Origin: an uncultured Dongia sp.
GTDB lineage: Bacteria > Pseudomonadota > Alphaproteobacteria > Dongiales > Dongiaceae
Direction of reading: 5' to 3'
DNA: 64,000 nt
Assembly (NCBI RefSeq): GCF_936916975.1
Contig: NZ_CAKZGO010000019.1
Location: 62,001-126,000 of the forward strand
Position 1 is the stretch's first letter. Every line of letters starts with the position of its first letter. The position numbers were made by a program, and so were the translations under genes. The notes under the pieces were generated by a model. The model made no database searches, had not been told where the DNA came from, and saw nothing but the letters and a program-made list of their open reading frames with translations. This document shows, in pieces, positions 56,134 to 64,000 of this stretch.

Positions 56134-57932
56134 ATCGCCTCCAACTCATCGATGAAGCCTGAGACCACGCCGAGGCCCTTCGACCAGAAAGCCGGATCGG
56201 CCGCATTGAGCCCGAACGGCGCCAGCAATTCCTGATGCCGCTTGGTGCCGCCCGCGCGGAGCATGTCGAGATATTTGTCGGCAAAGCCTTCATTGGCATT
56301 GCGATAGACAGCGTAGAGCGAGTTCACCAGGCAATCGCCGAAGGCATAGGCGTAGACGTAGAACGGCACATGGATGAAATGCGGGATGTAGGACCAGAAG
56401 ACGCCGTATTCGCTGTCCTTCTCCAGCTTGACGCCGCTGCCAAGCGCCTCGCGCTGGGTCTCCAGCCAGATTTCGGCAATGCGTTCCGGCATGACTTCGC
56501 CGTTGCGGCGCTCGGCATGCAGCACGGTTTCGAAATTATGCATGGCGATCTGGCGCACGACGGTGTTGAGCATGTCTTCGACCTTGCCGGCGAGCAGGAT
56601 GCGGCGCTTGGCCGGGTCTTGCTCGCGCGCCAATAGAGATTGGAAGGTCAGCATCTCGCCGAACACGGAGGCGGTTTCCGCCAGCGTCAGCGGGGTGTCC
56701 GCCAGCAAGGCACCCTGCGGCCCCGCCAGCACCTGATGCACGCCATGGCCCAATTCATGCGCCAGCGTCATCACGTCGCGCGTGCGGCCATGATAGTTCA
56801 GCAAGAGATATGGATGTGCCGATGGCACCGTGGGATGGGCAAAAGCCCCCGGGTCCTTGCCGGGACGTGACGGCGCGTCGATCCAGTTCTTGTCGAAGAA
56901 CTGTTTGCCGACCTTGGCCAGTTCCGGTGAGAATTCATGATAGGCGTCGAGCACGCTCTTGGTGGCCTCGGCCCAAGGAATGAGGCGGTCGTCATCGCGC
57001 GGCAGCGGCGCGTTGCGATCCCAGAAATCGAGGGCGTCGACGCCCATCCATTTCGCCTTGAGCTTGTAATAGCGATGGCTGAGCTTCGGATAGCTCGCCT
57101 TCACGGCGGTGACGAGTGCATCGACCACCTCGTCCTCGACCTGATTGGCGAGGTTGCGGGACGATACTGGCCGGGCGAAGCTGCGCCACTTGTCCTCGAC
57201 TTCCTTGTCCTTGGCGAGGGTGTTGGTGACCAGGGCAAAGATCCGCTGGTTGTCCTTGAGGCCCTTGGAGAGGCCCATCGCGGCGGCCTTGCGCTTGGGG
57301 CCGTCGCGGTCGGTCAGCAGATTGAGAATCTCGTTGCTGGTAAGCTTCTCGCCATTCACCTCGAAGCGAAGGTCCGCCATGGTCTCGTCGAACATGCGGT
57401 TCCAGGCCTGCCGCCCGGTGATGGATTTTTCGTGCAGCAAACGTTCGGCTTCATCAGACAACTGATGCGGCCGGAAAGCGCGCACGGCATCGAGCCAGGG
57501 CTGATAGCGCTGCAGCGGCTTGTGCGAGAGTTGCTTGGCCAGCACTGCATCCTCAATACGGTTGAGCTCCAACGTGAAGAACAGCGTCTCGACCGAGATC
57601 TGGTTGAGGCGTTCGGAAATGTTCTGCTGAAAGCGCGCCAATTCCGGATCGGTCATGTTGCCGGCATAAGCGAGCTGGGCATAAGAGCCGACCTTGCCCG
57701 CCAGATCCTGCATGCGCTCGAAGCTGAGCAAGGCCGCCAGGAGATCGGCGCCGCTGAGGCTGGCCAGCTTGCCTTCATAGGCCCGCTTGAACTCGCCGGA
57801 TTGGGCCGCCAGGGTCTTCAGGTCCCGTTCCAGGGCCGGGTCCGCCGTGCCGGCATAAAGATCGGCCAGATTCCAGTTCGGCAAGGGGCCGAGATCCGCT
57901 TTATCCACAGCTTTCGCAGGTGCAGCAGTCAT
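56130..57932 (-). CDS. pepF: Oligoendopeptidase F
   Basis: 600 aa, M3 family. Zinc motif HELGHGVHQ (HExxH) near residue 390 with the downstream Glu in LTLAETASVFGE. SRPGKDPGAFAHPTVPSAHPYLLLNYHGR block (in parts PGKDPGAFAHP and YLLLNYHGRTRDVMTLAHE) is typical PepF, as is VPFYVYAYAFGDCLVNSLYA near the C-terminus. It cleaves short oligopeptides in the cytoplasm. It begins an operon with the 2OG-like and AbgB-like genes and is divergent from the acyl-CoA synthetase. Confidence 0.95.
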   Translation of the reverse strand: MTAAPAKAVDKADLGPLPNWNLADLYAGTADPALERDLKTLAAQSGEFKRAYEGKLASLSGADLLAALLSFERMQDLAGKVGSYAQLAYAGNMTDPELARFQQNISERLNQISVETLFFTLELNRIEDAVLAKQLSHKPLQRYQPWLDAVRAFRPHQLSDEAERLLHEKSITGRQAWNRMFDETMADLRFEVNGEKLTSNEILNLLTDRDGPKRKAAAMGLSKGLKDNQRIFALVTNTLAKDKEVEDKWRSFARPVSSRNLANQVEDEVVDALVTAVKASYPKLSHRYYKLKAKWMGVDALDFWDRNAPLPRDDDRLIPWAEATKSVLDAYHEFSPELAKVGKQFFDKNWIDAPSRPGKDPGAFAHPTVPSAHPYLLLNYHGRTRDVMTLAHELGHGVHQVLAGPQGALLADTPLTLAETASVFGEMLTFQSLLAREQDPAKRRILLAGKVEDMLNTVVRQIAMHNFETVLHAERRNGEVMPERIAEIWLETQREALGSGVKLEKDSEYGVFWSYIPHFIHVPFYVYAYAFGDCLVNSLYAVYRNANEGFADKYLDMLRAGGTKRHQELLAPFGLNAADPAFWSKGLGVVSGFIDELEAM

Positions 57933-58048
57933 AATTATTCTCGCTCTCGCATGCTTGATTGCGTCATGGTCCCCTTATATGGGGATTCAGGAGCGCGCGC
58001 CAAGCGCCCATCATGACGTCAGTAACTGCCCGGGGGAGCGGCCAAAAC

Positions 58049-59839
58049 ATGGATTATGATCGGATTCCAAGCCTGCCCCGCTTGTTCTTTGATCAGGCCG
58101 AAATGCTGGGCGCCCGCCCCCTCACCTATCACCGCCAGGAGGGCGCCTGGGTACCCGCTGATTGGGCAGAGACAGCGCGGCAAGTCCGGGCGCTGGCCTG
58201 CGGCCTGGTGACGCTGGGCGTCATGCCAGGGGACCGGGTGGCGCTGGTGGCGGAAAACCGTCCGGAATGGCTGATCGCCGATCTCGCCATCATGAGTGCC
58301 GGCGCCATCACGGTGCCGGCCTTCGCCACCAACACGTCCGAGGATCATCGCCATATCCTGACGCATAGTGGGGCCAAGGGCGTCATCATCGCCGGCGGCA
58401 CCATTGCCAGCCGCCTGCTGCCGGCGGCCCTGCAGGCGCCGGACCTCAAATTCCTGATTTCCATGGATACCCTCGACAAGACGGCGCAGATGCCGTTCAG
58501 CCAGCTCTCCTGGGCCGAGGCCCTGGGCTATGGCCATAACGATGCTGAGATCGAATATCGCCTGAGCGCGCTCCGGCGGCACGAGACCTGTTGCATCATC
58601 TACACCTCCGGCACGGGTGGCGTGCCGAAGGGCGTGATGCTGAGTCACGGCTCGATCCTGTGCAACATCAAGGGTGCCTATCGCCTGCTGCTCGATGTGG
58701 GCCTGGGTGACGATCGGTTTCTATCCTTCCTGCCGCTCTCGCATTCTTACGAGCATACCGCTGGCCAGTTCCTGCCCATCTCGATCGGCGCCGAGATCTG
58801 GTACGCCGAAAGCATCGAGCGTCTGGTCGACAACATGGCTGAGGTGCGGCCCACCATCATGACGGCTGTTCCACGGCTTTATGAAGCGGTGCATGCCAAG
58901 ATTCTGCGGGGACTTACCAAGGCGCCCAAGTTGCGGCAGAAACTTTTCTGGCTCGCTTATCGCCTGGGCCGCAAGGCGTATGAACACCCAGGCACGCTGA
59001 CGCTGTCGGAACGCGTGATCAACAAGCTCTGTGATGTGCTGGTGCGCAAGAAGGTGCAGCAGCGCTTCGGTGGCCGCCTGAAGGCCTTTGTCTCCGGCGG
59101 TGCTGCACTCAATTACGAGATCGGCGTGTTCTTCCTGGCGCTGGGCGTGCGACTGCTGCAGGGCTATGGCCAGACCGAGGCCTCGCCGGTGATCAGCGCC
59201 AACATGCCGAGCAAGATCAAGATCGATACGGTGGGGCCCATCTTCGACGGGCTGGAAGCGAAGATCGCCGAGGATGGCGAGATCCTGGTCAAGGGCGAGG
59301 CCGTGATGAACGGCTATTGGCGCGATCCGGATTCGAGTGCCAAGGCGGTAGTCGATGGCTGGCTGCACACCGGCGATATCGGCGAGTTCGACGCCGACCG
59401 GTACCTGAAGATCACCGACCGCAAGAAGGACATCATCGTGCTCTCCGGCGGCGACAATGTCTCGCCGGCGCGGGTTGAGGGTTTCCTGGTGTTGCAGCCG
59501 GAAATCGCGCAGGCCATGGTGCATGGCGACAAGCACCCGCATCTGGTAGCGCTCATTGTGCCGGATGAGGAGTTTGCACGCGAATGGGCGGCGGCGAACG
59601 GTGCCAAGGTTGATCTGGTCGAGCTCGCCAGCAATGCGGCGTTCCACAAGGCGCTGGCCGCAGTGGTCGACCGCGTCAACCGCAGCCTGTCGCCGCTCGA
59701 AAAAATCCGGCGCATCGCCTTGCTGCCGGAAGGCTTCACCATCGACAATGGCCTGCTCACGCCCAGCATGAAGATCAAACGACACAAGATCCGGGAAAAG
59801 TGGGGACAGAATTTAGTGAAGCTCTATGAGCGGAGTTAG
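58049..59839 (+). CDS. Long-chain acyl-CoA synthetase (AMP-forming)
   Basis: 596 aa from MDYDRIPSLP, chosen for the GGGGGAG site upstream; starts at 58013 or 57959 would add residues without family match. AMP-binding signature CCIIYTSGTGGVPKGVMLSH near residue 180, GYGQTEASPVIS near 375, and DGWLHTGDIGEFDADRYLKI (WLHTGDIGEFD) then DRKKDIIVLSGGDNVSPA near 450. The layout matches FadD15/AasC-type long-chain ligases. Activates fatty acids for lipid synthesis or beta-oxidation. The 3' end overlaps the convergent membrane-protein gene by 4 bp. Confidence 0.93.
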   Translation: MDYDRIPSLPRLFFDQAEMLGARPLTYHRQEGAWVPADWAETARQVRALACGLVTLGVMPGDRVALVAENRPEWLIADLAIMSAGAITVPAFATNTSEDHRHILTHSGAKGVIIAGGTIASRLLPAALQAPDLKFLISMDTLDKTAQMPFSQLSWAEALGYGHNDAEIEYRLSALRRHETCCIIYTSGTGGVPKGVMLSHGSILCNIKGAYRLLLDVGLGDDRFLSFLPLSHSYEHTAGQFLPISIGAEIWYAESIERLVDNMAEVRPTIMTAVPRLYEAVHAKILRGLTKAPKLRQKLFWLAYRLGRKAYEHPGTLTLSERVINKLCDVLVRKKVQQRFGGRLKAFVSGGAALNYEIGVFFLALGVRLLQGYGQTEASPVISANMPSKIKIDTVGPIFDGLEAKIAEDGEILVKGEAVMNGYWRDPDSSAKAVVDGWLHTGDIGEFDADRYLKITDRKKDIIVLSGGDNVSPARVEGFLVLQPEIAQAMVHGDKHPHLVALIVPDEEFAREWAAANGAKVDLVELASNAAFHKALAAVVDRVNRSLSPLEKIRRIALLPEGFTIDNGLLTPSMKIKRHKIREKWGQNLVKLYERS

Positions 59840-60564
59840 CGTTCCACGACACCGCTCCGGCGTGGTGTTCGTTTGACGGTCTCTTCCCTGGCTTGTCGCT
59901 TTTTGGCAGTCACCGCTGGTTGATGGAGCGCGATAGCAACCTCACGCAGGATGGGCGGCAGAATTACCCTGTTAACCGCGTTGCCACGCCGCGTCTCTTG
60001 GAGAAGATCGTCGAGCTTGTCCCGCAGTGTTGTGGCAACCTCCTCTCCACTCGCCATCATCGGCGCCAGATCATTGGCGTCAAAGGCAAGTAGCGCGTGG
60101 GAAATTCGATGATCAATATCATAGGTCGCCCCGTCTTTGGTTTCCGCCAGAACCCACCAATGGCGCTTCTTGGACTTGCCACTGCGTTGCATCCTTTCAA
60201 CGACAGAGAACTCATAAATCTCGGCCCAGGTGACATTCTGCTGTTTGAAAAACCGGCGGTGCTTGAGGCCGGCCTGGCTGACCTCGAGATGAAGACAGGG
60301 GCTGCCGGGCAAAACGCGCAGAATTGCCATGAGCAGGATGTAGCAACCCACCAACAGCATCACGGCGAGAACGAAAGACGGCATTCTGAGTGACGTAAAG
60401 TAGTCGCCATACGTCTCGGTATGGAACAGATCCGGTAGCCCGTTAGAAAAACCGACAGCGACAAAGCTTGTCCACGCCAGCGCGAAGACAACGCCGATAA
60501 TGACAGCGCCGCGGCGTGGGATCAGCCTAATGGGCAGTCGCATCTCGCTGTCATGGCTTGGCAT
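59836..60564 (-). CDS. Two-span membrane protein of unknown function
   Basis: 242 aa from MPSHDSEMRL, with GGGGGAG just before the ATG. Two membrane helices: GAVIIGVVFALAWTSFVAVG (about 18-37) and SFVLAVMLLVGCYILLMAIL (about 62-82). The rest is cytoplasmic and carries a PH-like stretch (GLKHRRFFKQQNVTWAEIYE, HWWVLAETKDGATYDIDHRI) followed by a basic tail (KKRQAREETVKRTPRRSG). The PH-like reading is weak. It stands 13 bases after the ligase gene on the same strand. Confidence 0.6.
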   Translation of the reverse strand: MPSHDSEMRLPIRLIPRRGAVIIGVVFALAWTSFVAVGFSNGLPDLFHTETYGDYFTSLRMPSFVLAVMLLVGCYILLMAILRVLPGSPCLHLEVSQAGLKHRRFFKQQNVTWAEIYEFSVVERMQRSGKSKKRHWWVLAETKDGATYDIDHRISHALLAFDANDLAPMMASGEEVATTLRDKLDDLLQETRRGNAVNRVILPPILREVAIALHQPAVTAKKRQAREETVKRTPRRSGVVER

Positions 60565-60577
60565 TCGGCTCCCCCGT

Positions 60578-62032
60578 TCAACGACTGTATCGGTGCTTAA
60601 CGCCGACCGGAAAATAAGACGGATCACCTTGTAGATGCAGCGACACGGCCGGCTTCTGTAACTCCGCCGGCACGTAATTGGTAAACTCGCTGCTGAGTCG
60701 GCGCAGAATGCTGAGCACAGTTGAGGCGACAGTCTCCCCGATCGCATCCGACGCGGCAATGCCCACAGCAAGTTCCACTGCAAGCGCGAATGCCGGCTTG
60801 CCGACCAATCCCTCCTTCACTTCCATCACGAACTTGCCGGTGACGAAGCTGCGCACTTCCGGCTGCTCGAGGCCGAGGCTCACTGTTTCCGGAAAGATGT
60901 TGGCGCCGAAATAGGAGACCGTGAAATTGGCGCGGCCGAAGACCCAGACGAAGGGCTGCTGGCGCGGCGATGTGATGCCGATGCTGGCGGGATCGAAACC
61001 CGCTTCGGCCAGGCGTGCCAGCATATCGGCATAAGGAAGGATGCCGCCGCGATCGGCGATGTGGTAGCGGATCAAGGGCACGCCATTGTCGCCGGAGAAG
61101 GCCAAGGTGTCGCCCACGACCTCGAAATAGCGGCTGGCGGGGTCGTATTGGCAAAGCGTTGGCAGGCGCGCCTCGCCAAAGATCTCCTGCGCCAGATTGG
61201 GATGTTTACTCAGGAACCGACGGATGGCGACCGAGAGCGGCGTTTCCTGGGCGAGAACACCGGCATCCGCCGTACCGTAAAGCGAGGCTGCGAAATGCGT
61301 GAGGTTCTCGACGCCGGCGCGTTCTGCGACCAGTTCGCGCCAGGTTTCGCTGAACACTTCGCCCGCCAGCACCAGGCGCAGATTGAAGCGGCCCCAATCG
61401 AGGCCTCGGCCGCGCCCAGCATCGATGACCTCTTTCAAGAAGGGCGGGTAGCCCAGCAGCACCGTCTGCTCAAACTCCGGCGCCAGGCGTTCAACATTGC
61501 GCAGGATTTCATCGGGCTTGTTGCCCGGCGTCACGATCATCAGCCTGTAGCCCTTCTCGGCAAGAGCGCGCAGGCAGAAGGTCGTGAACATGCCGCCGAC
61601 CCAGGTACCCATCGCAAAGCACACGACCGCCAGGGTCTTGCGCTCGTGGGCCTGGAACATGTCGCGAAAGACCTGTTCGAAACGGACCGCGACCGGATAT
61701 TCGTCCGCTGCCGACCGCGGCCAGAAGGTAGGTTCGCCGGTCGAGCCCGACGAGACGGCGTAGAAATCGCAACGCCCTCGGTCGCCTCCCATCACCAACT
61801 CATCCCGCGAGAAGCGGCGGATGTAGTTCGTTTTGTCGAGCAACGGCAGTCGCGCGTAATCCATCGGCGTCACAATTGCAGCCGGATCAATGCCCTGCTC
61901 CCGCAACAGCGTGGCATAGGCCGGTACCTCGCGCGCCACCTGGCGGAACCGCGCCAGCGCAGCCGGAAAGCCGTCTCCCTCCGCCAACAGCGCATCCAGC
62001 GGTGTGTTCAGGAAATGGTCGCGCGCCTGCAT
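60578..62032 (-). CDS. Phenylacetate-CoA ligase-like AMP-binding enzyme
   Basis: 484 aa, cytosolic. Start at 62032 (MQARDHFLNTP); GTG three bases earlier is possible. Adenylation motif AVSSGSTGEPTFWPRSAAD near residue 95 corresponds to the SSGTTG-type loop of PaaK; IRYHIADRGGILPY near 320 matches the YRTGD-like region; and a C-terminal subdomain GRANFTVSYFGANIFPETV follows. It activates an aromatic or other carboxylic acid, or possibly works in capsule-type polymer synthesis as CapK relatives do. It lies 11 bases after the DUF1345 gene. Confidence 0.85.
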   Translation of the reverse strand: MQARDHFLNTPLDALLAEGDGFPAALARFRQVAREVPAYATLLREQGIDPAAIVTPMDYARLPLLDKTNYIRRFSRDELVMGGDRGRCDFYAVSSGSTGEPTFWPRSAADEYPVAVRFEQVFRDMFQAHERKTLAVVCFAMGTWVGGMFTTFCLRALAEKGYRLMIVTPGNKPDEILRNVERLAPEFEQTVLLGYPPFLKEVIDAGRGRGLDWGRFNLRLVLAGEVFSETWRELVAERAGVENLTHFAASLYGTADAGVLAQETPLSVAIRRFLSKHPNLAQEIFGEARLPTLCQYDPASRYFEVVGDTLAFSGDNGVPLIRYHIADRGGILPYADMLARLAEAGFDPASIGITSPRQQPFVWVFGRANFTVSYFGANIFPETVSLGLEQPEVRSFVTGKFVMEVKEGLVGKPAFALAVELAVGIAASDAIGETVASTVLSILRRLSSEFTNYVPAELQKPAVSLHLQGDPSYFPVGVKHRYSR

Positions 62033-62043
62033 CACTTGCCCTT

Positions 62044-62736
62044 TCAGATCAAGCTCGCAGCGATGCCCACGGCCAGCGCCACGATCACGGTGTTGAGGAA
62101 GAAACTGATAATGCCGTGGGCCGTTACCAGATGGCGCATGGCGCGGCGATCGATGGTGACGTCGGACACCTGGCAGGTCATGGCGATGACGGCGGCGAAG
62201 TAGACGAAATCCCAATAATCCGGCTGCGCCTCGCCGGGAAAATTGAGCCCGCCTTGGGGCTTGCCGCGATGATTGCGATCCTCGTCATGGAATTCATGGG
62301 CGTAATGGATCGCGAACAGCGTGTGGACGAAGAACCAGGAGAGGACAATGGTGCCGACACCCGCCGTCATGTAGATCGCCGTGTCCTGGGCCGGCGCCGC
62401 GCCAAGGACATTGGCGGCAGCAAACAGGCTGAAGCTCGCCGCAATGACGGTGAGGCCGACAATCTCACCCAGACTGATGTCGAGCAGGCGGGCGCGGCGG
62501 GTCAAATGCTCCGTGGTGGAGTGCAGCATCATCACGCTAGAGAGGATGAGATAGACGAGAAGCCCGAGATCCCAGGACAGCGCGACATAAAGCGCGCCGG
62601 AGAGGTCCAGCGCCCGCAATCCGAGATAGGCAAGACCCGCCGCGAGCCCGCCAGTCACCAGGCGCTGGCGTGCCATGAAATGAAGACCGAGACCGTCACG
62701 CGGCTTGTCGACCCGTTTCGAATCCTTGGACGCCAT
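62044..62736 (-). CDS. DUF1345 membrane protein
   Basis: 230 aa from MASKDSKRVD, supported by ATGGAGC 8 bases upstream; an ATG at 62778 would add 14 residues. About five hydrophobic segments. The conserved family core is readable: FFVHTLFAIHYAHEFHDED and GGLNFPGEAQPDYWDFVYFAAVIAM, with several His and acidic residues and the DYWDF(V/A)YF motif, ending SDVTIDRRAMRHLV. Function unknown in the family. It leads the ligase and two-span protein genes in one operon. Confidence 0.88.
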   Translation of the reverse strand: MASKDSKRVDKPRDGLGLHFMARQRLVTGGLAAGLAYLGLRALDLSGALYVALSWDLGLLVYLILSSVMMLHSTTEHLTRRARLLDISLGEIVGLTVIAASFSLFAAANVLGAAPAQDTAIYMTAGVGTIVLSWFFVHTLFAIHYAHEFHDEDRNHRGKPQGGLNFPGEAQPDYWDFVYFAAVIAMTCQVSDVTIDRRAMRHLVTAHGIISFFLNTVIVALAVGIAASLI

Positions 62737-62952
62737 GCCGGACTGCTCCATTCGCCGCGCTGCAGCAACAATAGTCATGCCGTTTTAGCCGGTCTGTGCG
62801 CAACTTCAAGCTATCATGCCGGCCGGACGCGACCAAATCGATCTAGTTGTCAGGATGCCGCCCAAGCCCCTGGACAAGAAAGCTGAATCGGATGATCGTC
62901 GCTGGAAACGGGCCGCAAGAAGCCCCATCCTTTGGCTGTGGAGGTTGCTTCC

Positions 62953-64000
62953 TTGTCCAAACTCGCTGCCGTTTCGCTTGATGATAAATATGATGTCGAT
63001 ACCGGGCGGATCTACCTGACCGGCCTGCAGGCACTGGTGCGCCTGCCACTCATGCAGCGTCGCCGTGACGAACGCGCCAAGCTCAATACCGCCTGCTATA
63101 TCACCGGCTATCGTGGTTCACCCTTGGGCAGTATCGATCTGGCGCTGGGTCAGGCGAAGAGCTTCCTCGACCGGCACCACATCCATTTTCAGCCGGGATT
63201 GAACGAAGATATCGCTGCGACCGCGATCTGGGGTAGCCAGCAGACCGATCTCTTCGGCGACAGCAAGTATGACGGCGTCTTTGCCATGTGGTACGCCAAG
63301 GGCCCTGGCGTCGATCGCAGCGGCGACGTCCTGCGCCATGGCAATCTGGCGGGATCTGCGAAGCATGGTGGCGTCCTGCTGCTGGCTGGCGACGACCATA
63401 CTTGCAAATCATCCACCACCGCGCATCAGAGCGAATATGCGTTCATGGATGCCGGTATCCCGGTCCTCAATCCATCGGGCGTTCAGGAGATTCTCGATTA
63501 CGGCCTGCATGGCTGGGCGATGTCGCGCTATTCCGGCTGCTGGGTGGCGCTCAAAGTCGTCTCCGACACGGCGGAAAGCTCCGGTTCTGTGTCAGTCGAT
63601 CCGGACCGTTTTGCCGTGTCCATTCCCACCGACTTCGCCATGCCGGAAGGTGGCCTCAACATCCGCATGCCGGCCTCGGCCTTCGCCACTGCCCAGGCGC
63701 TGGAGCAGGAGATGCGGCTCCACAAGCACAAGCTCTATGCGGCCCTCGCCTATGCCCGCGCCAACAAGCTCAACAAGGTGATGATCGACGGGCCGAAGCG
63801 GCGGTTCGGCATCGTTACCTGTGGCAAATCCTATCTCGACGTGCGTCAAGCCTTTGACGATCTCGGCATCGACGAGGATTACGCGCGGGAGATCGGCCTC
63901 TCGCTCTACAAGGTCGGCATGACCTGGCCGCTGGAGCGGGACGGCATCCGGCAGTTCGCGGAAGGCCTTGAGGAAATCCTGGTGGTCGAGGAGAAGCGCG
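62953..64000 (+). CDS. Indolepyruvate ferredoxin oxidoreductase family protein, N-terminal part
   Basis: About 349 codons visible; the gene runs off the window. Begins at a TTG with GGAGG (62940-62944) 8 bases upstream; a GTG at 62938 is an alternative. YLTGLQALVRLPLMQRRRDE, then TACYITGYRGSPLGSIDLAL and FAMWYAKGPGVDRSGDVLRH, then LLAGDDHTCKSSTTAHQSEY match the pyrimidine-binding start of IOR, which oxidises aryl-pyruvates to aryl-acetyl-CoA with TPP and passes electrons to an acceptor. Long single-chain IORs are usual in alphaproteobacteria. The downstream part with the Fe-S domain is not in view. The nearby PaaK-like ligase is on the opposite strand. Confidence 0.92.
   Translation, partial: MSKLAAVSLDDKYDVDTGRIYLTGLQALVRLPLMQRRRDERAKLNTACYITGYRGSPLGSIDLALGQAKSFLDRHHIHFQPGLNEDIAATAIWGSQQTDLFGDSKYDGVFAMWYAKGPGVDRSGDVLRHGNLAGSAKHGGVLLLAGDDHTCKSSTTAHQSEYAFMDAGIPVLNPSGVQEILDYGLHGWAMSRYSGCWVALKVVSDTAESSGSVSVDPDRFAVSIPTDFAMPEGGLNIRMPASAFATAQALEQEMRLHKHKLYAALAYARANKLNKVMIDGPKRRFGIVTCGKSYLDVRQAFDDLGIDEDYAREIGLSLYKVGMTWPLERDGIRQFAEGLEEILVVEEKR

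Overview
The window looks like a chromosomal segment of a GC-rich alphaproteobacterium, probably a member of the Rhodospirillales or a relative. The basis is inference: aerobic-type cobalamin genes, PAS_5 and DUF3750/DUF4864 proteins, the common alphaproteobacterial CGTCATCCCCGGGC palindrome, and GGAAC-N16-CGTT (EcfG-type) promoters. No rRNA, CRISPR array or intact transposase was seen. Two tRNAs are present: Arg(ACG) on the minus strand and Gly(CCC) on the plus strand.

Layout. 1-5.8 kb: a cobalamin cluster (cobL partial, B12 riboswitch, cobG-cobH-cobI, a CbiG-CobJ fusion, convergent cobK). 6-14 kb: a META-domain lipoprotein, a giant fused CydDC-like ABC exporter divergent from a LysR regulator, a PRC-barrel stress-type protein, small ORFs and a YgiQ radical SAM protein. 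14-16.9 kb: isochorismatase-like hydrolase, EamA transporter, small lipoprotein, small membrane protein. 17-25 kb: a signalling block (CHASE4 kinase, REC-kinase, PAS_5 protein, PAS-PAS hybrid kinase, single receiver, EamA transporter) flanked by two paralogous 70-aa genes, each behind a near-perfect EcfG-type promoter. 25-27.7 kb: an accessory patch holding a HigBA-like toxin-antitoxin pair overlapped by a third, DUF6941-like gene. 28-47.5 kb: mostly core genes (OmpA-like lipoprotein, DUF4864, DUF3750, MmcQ/YjbR, Kup, Gpt, PanB/PanC, a channel, PadR-like regulator, GluQ, TerC, two tandem DUF4743-NUDIX proteins, ArgE, FolE, ApaG, an OmpA/Pal-type lipoprotein, YnjBCD ABC importer).

47.65-52.15 kb: a small decayed integrative element inserted in tRNA-Gly. 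It is bounded by a perfect 46-bp repeat of the tRNA 3' end and carries a broken integrase start, a broken OLD-type nuclease whose Walker lysine codon has become a stop, and an apparently intact four-gene operon encoding a zinc-ribbon membrane protein and three exported proteins. This operon and the 26.2-27.7 kb trio are the best candidates for undescribed systems. 52.3-64 kb: a second copy of the small CSDEELRQMRSGPETCY membrane-protein family, homocysteine S-methyltransferase, an oligopeptidase F / 2OG-oxygenase-like / AbgB-like operon, two acyl-CoA ligase-type enzymes, a DUF1345 protein, and the start of an indolepyruvate ferredoxin oxidoreductase running off the end.

Functional links visible in the layout: B12 synthesis under riboswitch control; apaG-folE-argE-nudix-nudix and panB-panC as tightly packed minus-strand operons; pepF-2OG-abgB as a possible peptide or amide salvage unit; and general-stress promoters on at least three small genes. 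All family calls are from motif reading without database searches.
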